Below, in pieces: positions 52,696-59,717 of a stretch of DNA of 64,000 nucleotides. Source of the DNA: Actinacidiphila yanglinensis. Lineage in GTDB: Bacteria > Actinomycetota > Actinomycetes > Streptomycetales > Streptomycetaceae. The notes beneath the pieces were generated by a model. The model saw nothing but the letters and a program-made list of their open reading frames with translations, made no database searches and was not told the DNA's origin. Positions within the stretch are counted from its first letter, which is position 1, and every line of letters starts with the position of its first letter. The position numbers were made by a program, and so were the translations under genes. The stretch lies in assembly GCF_900107965.1 (NCBI RefSeq), contig NZ_FNVU01000024.1:29247-93246 (forward strand). Direction: 5' to 3'.

Positions 52696-52740
52696 CCCCC
52701 TCGGACGCCGGCGCGGGTGGGCGCGGATGGGCGCGGTGGA

Positions 52741-53331
52741 TCAGAACTGCACGTCCGCGCAGGAGTAGAAGGCGTTGCCGGTGTCGGCGATCGTCCACAC
52801 GCCGAGGATGAGCTGCTTGCCGGTGTGCCCGGTGGGGATCGTGCCCTGGTGGACGACCGTGGCCGGCGGCTGCGCGCCGTTGTAGGGCACGGTCAGGAAC
52901 GGGGTGGTGGTGATCTCGGAGCGGGTCAGCGGCTTGGTCGGGTCGTAGCTGCTGTTGGTGATGTAGTAGGAGAAGTCGGTGGTCGAGTGCTGGGCGGTGA
53001 GCTTCCACGTGAAGGTGTAGCTCTGGCCGCCGGTGACGTGGGTGGCCGGCCACGCGCCGCCGCGCGGGTCGTCGAGCTGGGCGAAGCGGGCGATGCCGCC
53101 GCTGCAGATGCTGCCGTCGGCGGGACCGGCGGCCGGGAAGCCCTTGGGACCCTCGACGCTCTGCGGTTCGTACTGGATGTCACCGCAGTTGGTCACGGTA
53201 CCGGCGGCGCAGAGCGCGGCGCGGCTGGGCGGGGTGCTGATGTAGCCGTGGCTGCTGGCGCTGCCGGTGCTCAGGGCGAAGGCGGAGGCGACGCCGAGGC
53301 CGACCACCGCGGTGGCGATCTTCTTGCGCAT
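52741..53331 (-). CDS. Lytic polysaccharide monooxygenase, AA10 (chitin-active type)
   Basis: This 196-residue secreted copper enzyme cleaves chitin or cellulose oxidatively. A signal peptide (MRKKIATAVVGLGVASAFAL) ends before SS-HGYISTPPSR, so the mature N-terminal His (residue 28) forms the histidine brace with His115 in LTAQHSTTDFSYY. The AA10 core continues with CGDIQYEPQSVEGPKGFP, ICSGGIARFAQLDD and the terminal LGVWTIADTGNAFYSCADVQF. There is no carbohydrate-binding module. A DasR-like site overlaps its promoter, as expected for chitin-system genes in Streptomyces. Confidence 0.95.
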   Translation of the reverse strand: MRKKIATAVVGLGVASAFALSTGSASSHGYISTPPSRAALCAAGTVTNCGDIQYEPQSVEGPKGFPAAGPADGSICSGGIARFAQLDDPRGGAWPATHVTGGQSYTFTWKLTAQHSTTDFSYYITNSSYDPTKPLTRSEITTTPFLTVPYNGAQPPATVVHQGTIPTGHTGKQLILGVWTIADTGNAFYSCADVQF

Positions 53332-53373
53332 GGTGGACTCCAGGGGTGGGGGGCAGGTCCAGAAACCCGGATC

Positions 53374-53420
53374 AGGTCTAGACCAAATCGCACGCTAGCC
53401 CCAAGAATTCACCATGTCCA
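53374..53420 (-). promoter_or_regulatory. LPMO promoter with DasR-like operator
   Basis: On the minus strand TGGACA (53420-53415) and TAGCGT (53397-53392) are 17 bases apart and form a good -35/-10 pair. AGGTCTAGACCA (53374-53385) lies where transcription would start and differs at one position from the symmetrical TGGTCTAGACCA core of DasR sites. GlcNAc-6-phosphate-released repression is the known mechanism for such sites in Streptomyces; binding here is inferred. Confidence 0.75.
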
Positions 53421-53510
53421 CATCAAGTCTCGGCCAATCCCCGTGCGGTGGCGCGGCGCGGCCGGGCGAGGGCGCGCGCCGCCGCACCGCTCGGGTGCTA
53501 TGACGACCCG

Positions 53511-54113
53511 TCAGCTCGTGAGCTGGTCGGCGATGTCGGCCAGGTGCCTGCCCTGATAGTGCGCCGCGTCCAGCGTCGCCTGGTCCGGGCCCTCGCCGCC
53601 GCCGCTCGGCCAGCTCGTGCCGTACGGGTTGCCGCCCGCCGCGAACAGCAGCGGGTCGGTGTAGCCGGGCGGGACGATGATGCAACCCCAGTGGTAGAAG
53701 ACGTTGTTCATCGACAGCAGGGTGGACTCCAGGCCGCCGTGCCGGTTCATGGCCGACGTGAAGCTGGTGGCGGGCTTGTTGTGGAAGACACCGGCCTGCC
53801 ACTGCGTGCCGGTGGAGTCGATGAACTGCTTGAGCTGGGCCGTGACGTTGCCGAAGCGGGTCGGCGAGCCGAAGGCGTAGGCGGTGGCCCACTCCAGGTC
53901 CGCCAGGGTCGCCTCCGGCACCGTGTCCTTGGTGGCGTCCACATGCGCGCGCCAGGCCGGGTTGGCGTCGATGGCGTGGTCCGGGGCGAGTTCGGCGGCC
54001 CTGCGCAGGCGCACCTCGGCGTCCCGGCTCTCGGCGCCCTTGGCAACAGCCTGGGCCAGCTGGTGGACGTTCCCGGTGGCGCTGTAGTAGATGACGGCAA
54101 CTCGGACAGTCAC
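53511..54113 (-). CDS. WrbA-like NAD(P)H:quinone oxidoreductase (flavodoxin fold)
   Basis: This 200-residue protein begins at GTG 54113 with GGGAG 8 bases upstream, giving MTVRVAVIYYSATGNVHQLAQAVAKG, the FMN phosphate loop of the flavodoxin/WrbA family. Further hallmarks are YAFGSPTRFGNVTAQLKQFID, the NKPATSFTSAMNRHGGLESTLL stretch and PYGTSWPSGGG. It would reduce quinones with two electrons and so limit redox cycling. The 54114-54389 gap upstream contains no gene that I can support. Confidence 0.93.
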   Translation of the reverse strand: MTVRVAVIYYSATGNVHQLAQAVAKGAESRDAEVRLRRAAELAPDHAIDANPAWRAHVDATKDTVPEATLADLEWATAYAFGSPTRFGNVTAQLKQFIDSTGTQWQAGVFHNKPATSFTSAMNRHGGLESTLLSMNNVFYHWGCIIVPPGYTDPLLFAAGGNPYGTSWPSGGGEGPDQATLDAAHYQGRHLADIADQLTS

Positions 54114-54389
54114 GTGCGTTTCTCCCGCCCGCTCGACAGTGATGCGGTGTGCGTAGGTGCGTAAGTGCGCGGCTGCGACGACGCGGTGGCGCGGTGGCGC
54201 ATCCCGGTCACGCGCCCCCACTGTCCGCGCTGCGCCCGCTCCCCGCGGCGACCGGCATGCTGTACCGCCCGCGGTTCACCCGTACGGCGGCCGTGAAACG
54301 CGCTCGGGCCGGCGCGCAGGCCGAACAGCAGAGCGGCGCACGCCTCCGGGACCGACCCGGGACGCGCGCCGCCTGCTCGCTCCGCTCCG

Positions 54390-55637
54390 CTACATCGGAT
54401 CCGACTCCCCCGCTCCGGCCGCGGCGGACGCCTCGCCCGCCGGGACGCGGAGGCCGTCCGCACCCGGGGACCGCGCCGTTCGGCCCGCGTTCAGGTGCCG
54501 GCGGCCGAACCGCCGCACCAGCGGCGTCTCCACGCACCGGTACAGGAGGAAGGCGGCCAGGCAGATCACCACCAGCAGGCCGATCACCAGGAAGACGGCG
54601 GTCGGCAGCGAGAACGTCCGGGTGCCGATGAGGTGGGCGGTCTCCACCAGGATGATCCAGTGGACCATGTAGAAGGCGAAGGAGATCTCGCCCAGGAACA
54701 CCATCGGCCGCCTGCGGAACACCGAGGCGGCGCCCTGCCGGTCCGCCACCGCAGCGGCGGCGATCAGCGGCGCGGTCAGCACCGTCCCGACACCGGCGGA
54801 GCCGGCCAGGTAGGGCTCGTGCACCGCCAGCACGTATCCGCCGGCGGCGAGCACGAAGGCGGGCGCCAGGCTGATGAAGCGCGGCCACCGGCCCGCCGCG
54901 ACGATCCGGGCCAGCACGATGCCCAGCACGAACTCCAGGGCGCGTACCGGCGGGAAGAAGTACACCAGCCACACCTGGGAGAACGACACCCCGGAGACGC
55001 CGAAGAGGGCGAGCCGCGGCTGGTCGCTCACCACGTAGGTGGCGATGAGGAACACCCCGACGATCAGCGCCAGCACCGTGGCCAGTGTCGGCCACAGCCA
55101 CTTCTCGCTGATCCGGCGCAGCCCGAACAGCAGCACCGGGAAGCTCAGGTAGAAGAAGAACTCACACGTCATCGACCAGGTCACGCCGTTGACCGCCGAG
55201 ACGGTCTGCACGTCGCGGAACCACGACTGCTGCATGGTCCCGGACGCGATCCAGTCGACCGTGCGGGTCGGCCGGTTGGTGTCGGCGACCATGAGGGCCG
55301 CCAGCCCGAAGGTGACCAGGTGCATGGGGCCGATCTTCACCAGCCGGCGGCGCCAGAACGACGGCGCCGTGTCGTCCGACTGCGCGGTCCAGGTCAGCAC
55401 GAAACCGCTGAGGATGAAGAAGAAACCGACACCGTAGGAGCCGGAGAGGGTGAATGCCTTTCTGAGCTGATCTCCGGTGTGCCCGGGGACGATTGTCGTG
55501 TAGACGAGGACGTGCGTGACGAAGACCATAAAGGCCGCCAGGAATCGCAGTCCGGTCAGCGACGGAAGCCGCGAGTATCCCTCCTGTGCCGGTGCGAGGG
55601 CGCGGCCCACGCTCGCATCCGTGCGCTGGGTCACCAT
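54390..55637 (-). CDS. Acyltransferase family 3 membrane protein
   Basis: This 415-residue integral membrane protein has about ten spans and the acyltransferase-3 signature at its start: RLPSLTGLRFLAAFMVFVTHVLVY, with the R-x-x-A-x-x-x-V-x-x-x-H pattern, and GSYGVGFFFILSGFVLTW. The C terminus has a cytoplasmic tail rich in Arg and Ala. Such proteins add acetyl or longer acyl groups to sugars, lipids or macrolides (MdmB-like). It is divergent from the stand-alone AT gene, and the duplicated element E1 lies upstream, which ties it to the polyketide cluster. The native substrate is unknown. Confidence 0.9.
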   Translation of the reverse strand: MVTQRTDASVGRALAPAQEGYSRLPSLTGLRFLAAFMVFVTHVLVYTTIVPGHTGDQLRKAFTLSGSYGVGFFFILSGFVLTWTAQSDDTAPSFWRRRLVKIGPMHLVTFGLAALMVADTNRPTRTVDWIASGTMQQSWFRDVQTVSAVNGVTWSMTCEFFFYLSFPVLLFGLRRISEKWLWPTLATVLALIVGVFLIATYVVSDQPRLALFGVSGVSFSQVWLVYFFPPVRALEFVLGIVLARIVAAGRWPRFISLAPAFVLAAGGYVLAVHEPYLAGSAGVGTVLTAPLIAAAAVADRQGAASVFRRRPMVFLGEISFAFYMVHWIILVETAHLIGTRTFSLPTAVFLVIGLLVVICLAAFLLYRCVETPLVRRFGRRHLNAGRTARSPGADGLRVPAGEASAAAGAGESDPM

Positions 55638-55640
55638 GAC

Positions 55641-56053
55641 GTGATCCGGGATCGAGCGGGCCGGGGCGGCACCGCGCGGGCGACGCCGAGCCGGCCGACC
55701 GGCTCGCTGGAACGGCTGAAGAAGCCCAGTTCAACGGGGATTTGCTGGCGCGTCACCGGCAGCCGGCGGGTGGGGTCGCCAGCGAGGCCCGGCAGGTGCG
55801 GAAGGGGACGGGTGGGCGGGGTCTGGGTTGTCGCAGAAAAGGCCTTCTGCGATATCGGATATCGCAACAACGAGTAGCCTCCGTACTAGTGAGCGGACGC
55901 GACGGGGTGGCGGCACCTTCGCACGTTTTCGGCCACGACCGGTAATTCTCCGGTAACCGCTGGCCCGCGCCTGGATTACCGTGCGATGGGCGAATGCGGC
56001 CGGCGTGCGGGATATCGTGCACACCGCAATCCACTGATGGATGAGGAGTGCTC
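55641..56053. promoter_or_regulatory. Intergenic region between acyltransferase-3 and AT genes, containing element E1
   Basis: This 413-base divergent spacer has no gene I can support. Bases 55851-55960, read on the minus strand, align without gaps to 58227-58336 on the plus strand: about 85 of 110 positions are identical. The core includes the 19-bp palindrome TGCGATATCGGATATCGCA (55848-55866) and, read on the minus strand, GTACGGAGGCTACTCGTTGT (55886-55867). GCAGAA/TTCTGC (55833-55850) forms a further dyad at the edge. It points towards the acyltransferase-3 gene. Confidence 0.75.
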
Positions 56054-57382
56054 GTGACCAAGCCGGCCACACAAGACGTTCGGATCGGCGCAGGATCCGG
56101 CACGGTGCCGTGGGTGCTGTCCGGGCGGAGCGAGGCGGGCCTGCGCGCCCAGGCCGCCCGGCTGCTGGCCCGATTCGGGTCCGGCGGAGGGCCGGACGTC
56201 ACCGACGAGATCACCGAGGTGGGCCGCTCGCTGGTGGCGGCCGGCGCGGCGTTCGAGTACCGGGCCGTGGCCCTGGGCCGCGACGGCGCGGAACTGCTCG
56301 CCGCGGTGGGCGCGCTCGCCGAGGGGCGGTCCGCGCCCAACCTGGTCAGCGGGCGGGCGACCCGGGGCGCGCAGGCCCGCCCGGTGTTCGTCTTCCCCGG
56401 CCAGGGCACCCAGTGGGTCGGCATGGCGGTGGAACTGCTGGACACCTCACCGGTGTTCGCCCGGGAGATCCGGGCCTGCGAGAAGGCGCTCTCGCCGTAC
56501 GTCGACTGGTCCCTGGAGGACGTGCTGCGCGCGGTTCCCGGCACGCCGCCGCTGGACCGGGTGGACGTCGTCCAGCCGGTGCTGTTCTCGATGATGCTGT
56601 CGCTGTCCCGGCTGTGGCGCTGGTTCGGCGTCGAGCCGGCTGCGGCGGTCGGCCACTCGCAGGGCGAGATCGTCGCCTCGCACGTCGCCGGCGCGCTGCG
56701 GCTGGAGGACGCGGCGCGGATCGTCGCGCTGCGCAGCCAGGCGCTGACGGCGATCCGCGGCCGGGGCGAGATGCTGACCGTGATGGCCCCCCAGGACAAG
56801 GTGCGCGCGCTGCTCGCCGACTGGGAGGACGTCCTGTCGGTGGCCGCGGTGAACGGGCCGGCCACCACCACGGTGTCGGGCGACGTGGCGGCGATGCGCG
56901 AGTTCGGCGCCGCGCTGTCCGCGGCGCGGATGATGCGCTGGCAGGTGCCGGGCGTCGACTTCGCCGCACACTCCCCGCACGTGGAGGACCTGCGCGGGAC
57001 GCTGCTCGATCTGGCCGCCGGGATACGGCCCGCGCGCGGCGAGGTGCCGTTCTACTCCACGGTGACCGGGAAGCCCCTGGACACCGAGGAGTTGACCGCG
57101 GAGTACTGGTACCGCAACCTGCGCCAGACGGTGCGGTTCGACGAGGCGGTCCGCTCGCTGGTCGCCGACGGCCACACGATCTTCGTCGAGTGCAGCGCGC
57201 AGCCGGTGCTCACCGTCGGCATGCAGGACATCGTCGAGGAACTGGGCCGCTCCGCGGTGCTGATGGCGACGCTGCGCAAGGAGGACGGCGGGATGGGCCG
57301 GTTCCTCTCGGCGCTGGCCGAGGCGTACGTGCACGGCGTGGCGGTCGACTGGAGCGCGGCCTTCGCGCCCGTCGGCCCCTGA
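56054..57382 (+). CDS. Stand-alone PKS acyltransferase (AT) with KS-AT linker
   Basis: This 442-residue protein is an AT domain cut out of modular PKS context: residues 10-100 match the KS-to-AT linker (PWVLSGRSEAGLRAQAARLLARF), the AT follows with VFVFPGQGTQWVGMA, the catalytic GHSQGE (Ser202) and a FAAHS motif at 303-307, and residues after 400 match the post-AT linker (AYVHGVAVDW). The FAAH quartet differs from both HAFH (malonyl) and YASH (methylmalonyl) types. There is no KS, ACP or other domain. The GTG start has GAGGAG 5 bases upstream. It may load an unusual extender or starter in trans, or replace a dead AT in the PKS. Confidence 0.9.
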   Translation: MTKPATQDVRIGAGSGTVPWVLSGRSEAGLRAQAARLLARFGSGGGPDVTDEITEVGRSLVAAGAAFEYRAVALGRDGAELLAAVGALAEGRSAPNLVSGRATRGAQARPVFVFPGQGTQWVGMAVELLDTSPVFAREIRACEKALSPYVDWSLEDVLRAVPGTPPLDRVDVVQPVLFSMMLSLSRLWRWFGVEPAAAVGHSQGEIVASHVAGALRLEDAARIVALRSQALTAIRGRGEMLTVMAPQDKVRALLADWEDVLSVAAVNGPATTTVSGDVAAMREFGAALSAARMMRWQVPGVDFAAHSPHVEDLRGTLLDLAAGIRPARGEVPFYSTVTGKPLDTEELTAEYWYRNLRQTVRFDEAVRSLVADGHTIFVECSAQPVLTVGMQDIVEELGRSAVLMATLRKEDGGMGRFLSALAEAYVHGVAVDWSAAFAPVGP

Positions 57383-57387
57383 ACGGG

Positions 57388-57423
57388 CGGGAGGCCCGGG
57401 GGCCTTCGCCCCCGGGCCTCCCG
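57388..57423. terminator. Strong hairpin terminator after the AT gene
   Basis: A 16-bp perfect stem (57388-57403 with 57408-57423) closes on a CTTC loop, 5 bases after the AT stop and 20 bases past the convergent msrA stop. It is one of the strongest hairpins in the window and should end both transcripts. Confidence 0.8.
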
Positions 57424-57442
57424 GACTCCCGTACGGGCGAGG

Positions 57443-57991
57443 TCAGTCGACGTCCAGCCCCAGCTGCCGCAGCTTCGGCTCGATGACCACCCGGCAGTAC
57501 GGCTCGAAGCGGTTGCGGTTGTAGAAGTCCTGCTGGTCGGCGTCCGCCTCGATGAACTGGCCGAACGGCCGCAGGTCGGTCACGATGTCCCGGCCGAGTT
57601 GCTGCCGGACCAGCTCCATGACCTTCTCGGAGCGCACGCGCTGCTCGTCGTCGGCGTAGAAGACGGTCGAATGGTAGACGGAGCCGAAGTTCGCGCCGCT
57701 CTGGTTGGGCGTGGTCGCGTCATGGCTCTGGAAGAAGAGGTCGAGTACCTCCTCGAAGGAGATCTCGTCCGGACGGAACGTCAGCCGCACCGCCTCGACG
57801 AATTTCTGCGGGTTGAGCCCGTAGCGTTCATACGCCTCGTAATCGGGAAGCGGGCCGTCATCTCCGGCGAATCCGGAGACACTTGACGTGATCCCGGGGA
57901 TCCGGCGCGCCACCGCGTCGAAACACCAGAAACAACCGGGGCCGAGAGTAAGCGTCTCTAATACGCCGTTCACGGATGTTTCATCGGCCAT
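57443..57991 (-). CDS. msrA: Peptide methionine sulfoxide reductase MsrA
   Basis: This 182-residue enzyme reduces methionine-S-sulfoxide in proteins. It has the active-site GPGCFWCFDA (catalytic Cys20), then GFAGDDGPLPDYEAYERYG in place of the usual GYxGG segment, EAVRLTFRPDEISFEEVLDLFFQSHDATTPNQ and GANFGSVYHSTVFY. The ATG has GGGAAGGAA upstream. It is inserted on the opposite strand between the AT gene and the PucR-PKS unit, which is unusual for a polyketide locus. It could protect against oxidants, or be an unrelated neighbour at the cluster edge. Confidence 0.94.
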   Translation of the reverse strand: MADETSVNGVLETLTLGPGCFWCFDAVARRIPGITSSVSGFAGDDGPLPDYEAYERYGLNPQKFVEAVRLTFRPDEISFEEVLDLFFQSHDATTPNQSGANFGSVYHSTVFYADDEQRVRSEKVMELVRQQLGRDIVTDLRPFGQFIEADADQQDFYNRNRFEPYCRVVIEPKLRQLGLDVD

Positions 57992-58226
57992 CCGAAATTC
58001 CTTCCCAGACTCTCGTCCGAATGATGAGATTGATGATATCAGCGGGGAACCCGCCCGGTCCGCGGCCGGGGACGATGCGGAGCGGGCCCGGCCGCCGGGG
58101 GCGAGGCGGCCGGCGCGGGGCTATCGGGACGGGACGGAGTCCGGACGATCTCGCGGGTCGCGAACCGGAGGGTAGCGCGCGAGTGAACCGCGCCCGGCCA
58201 TCGAGCGGTAATTCCGCACTTCGTAC

Positions 58227-58346
58227 GCGGTTACCGGGTGATTACCCACCGCTGCGGAAACCGTGGAAGGCTGCCGACACCAAGTCGCGTCCGATTTCCG
58301 GTACGGAGGCTACTCGTTGTCTGGATATCCGATATCACAGGCCACT
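58227..58346 (+). promoter_or_regulatory. Element E2, matching E1 in opposite orientation, upstream of the PucR-PKS unit
   Basis: Bases 58227-58336 match the reverse complement of 55851-55960, with the 74-base spacing from GCGGTTACCGG to GTACGGAGG identical in both. The shared core is GTACGGAGGCTACTCGTTGT (58301-58320) and GATATCCGATATC (58324-58336). It reads towards the regulator gene. The sequence from 57992 to 58226 shows no gene. A promoter with a binding site for a cluster regulator is the best explanation. Confidence 0.75.
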
Positions 58347-58439
58347 ATCCCTGCGCAACCACGGACTACCCCCACCCATTCAGTGCTGCACCTGCTGCAT
58401 CTGCTGCGCCCCGCCGACCCCTCGGTGCTCCACCTGCCG

Positions 58440-59717
58440 ATGACGGACCCGCAGCTGGTCGAGGAGGTCGTCGCCCGCGTCGGCTCGGGCACGACCGGGT
58501 GGGCGATCGAGAAGAGCCGCCTGCTCATGGCCGAGCTGGCCGGTGAGCCGTTCGCCCGCTTCGACCAGAAGTCCTGCAGCGAGACGAGACTCGTCGAGGC
58601 GATAGCGCTCTGGGTCGTCCTGCGGCTGAGCGGCGTGCGCGCCATTACCGGACTGCTTTCCGCGGAGCTCACCCACGCCATTCGGGAGCGCATCGGCGAC
58701 AACGCGACCGTCGATCCCCTGCTCGGATACGTCAGGGCGGCTCACGCGCGTTTCACCCACGACCTCTTCGAGTTCCGTGACGCGATGATCCCCACCGAGG
58801 ACCAGCCGGCCATGATGCGTTCCATCTCGGCCGCGCTGTTCGAGGGGATGGAGACCCTCTCCGCCGCGGTGACCGAGAAGTTCGCCGCCGAGCGCAACCG
58901 CTGGTTCACCGGATCGGTGGGCGAGCGCTTCGAGCTGGTGTCCGCGATCCTCAAGGGCCAGCCGGTCGACACGCGAAGGGCGCTGCGCCAGCTGCGCTAC
59001 GACCTGACGCTGCATCATGTCGCCCTCGTCCTGTGGCAGGACGAGATCACGCCCGACAGCAGCCGGGAACTGGAGACCGCGGCGGTGCGCCTGCTGGATC
59101 AGGCCGACTGCTCCAGCATGCTGCTGCTGCCCGCGGGCCCGGGGCGGTTGTGGGCGTGGGGCGGCCGCGCCAGCGACCGCCCGGGCGAGCTGCGGCACTC
59201 GGACAAGCCGGTGCAGCTGCCCCCGCACGTCCATGTGGCGTCCGGGCTGCCCGGCGACGGTGTGGCCGGCTTCCTGCGCTCCCACGAGCAGGCGATCACC
59301 GCCGAGCGGGTCGGCCGCATCACCGAGCCGGGCCCGTCCCGGCTGTGCGACTACGGCGACCTGGAGCTGGTGATCCTGCTCGGCGACGACGCCGAGGGCA
59401 CCGCGGACTTCGTGCGCCGCGAACTCGGCCCGCTCGCCGCCGACAACCGGTCCATGGCCGCGCTGCGGGAGACCGTGTGCTGCCTGCTGGACAACGAGCG
59501 CGGCGTGGCCGTGACGGCCAAGCACCTGCACATCGCGAAGAACACCGTGGCGTACCGGGTGAAGAAGGCGGAGCAGCTCCTCGGGCGGTCCCTGCGCGAG
59601 GACCGGCTCCGGCTGCACCTGGCGCTCTACCTGGCGGGACGGCTCGGCTCATCGGTACTGGCCGGCGAGGGGCCCGCGGCGGGACTGGAGAACTCGATTC
59701 GGGCGGTGGGCAGATGA
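58440..59717 (+). CDS. PucR/CdaR-type transcriptional regulator of the PKS unit
   Basis: This 425-residue protein ends with a PucR-type helix-turn-helix: VCCLLDNERGVAVTAKHLHIAKNTVAYRVKKAEQLLG. The preceding region (FELVSAILKGQPVDTRRALRQLRYDL to HVHVASGLPGDG) is the GGDEF-like domain of CdaR/PucR regulators. The N-terminal half (AELAGEPFARFDQKSCSETRLVEAIA) is a helical sensor. ATG 58440 is chosen; GTG 58383 would add 19 residues, and neither has a clear ribosome binding site. Its stop overlaps the PKS start (ATGA), so regulator and PKS are translated together. It probably activates its own unit through E2. Confidence 0.88.
   Translation: MTDPQLVEEVVARVGSGTTGWAIEKSRLLMAELAGEPFARFDQKSCSETRLVEAIALWVVLRLSGVRAITGLLSAELTHAIRERIGDNATVDPLLGYVRAAHARFTHDLFEFRDAMIPTEDQPAMMRSISAALFEGMETLSAAVTEKFAAERNRWFTGSVGERFELVSAILKGQPVDTRRALRQLRYDLTLHHVALVLWQDEITPDSSRELETAAVRLLDQADCSSMLLLPAGPGRLWAWGGRASDRPGELRHSDKPVQLPPHVHVASGLPGDGVAGFLRSHEQAITAERVGRITEPGPSRLCDYGDLELVILLGDDAEGTADFVRRELGPLAADNRSMAALRETVCCLLDNERGVAVTAKHLHIAKNTVAYRVKKAEQLLGRSLREDRLRLHLALYLAGRLGSSVLAGEGPAAGLENSIRAVGR

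Noticed and set aside
55631..55870. Minus-strand small frame starting MLRYPISQ inside the E1 region
   Set aside because: Its similarity to the translation next to E2 comes from the shared regulatory DNA, and the frames diverge at once outside the element.
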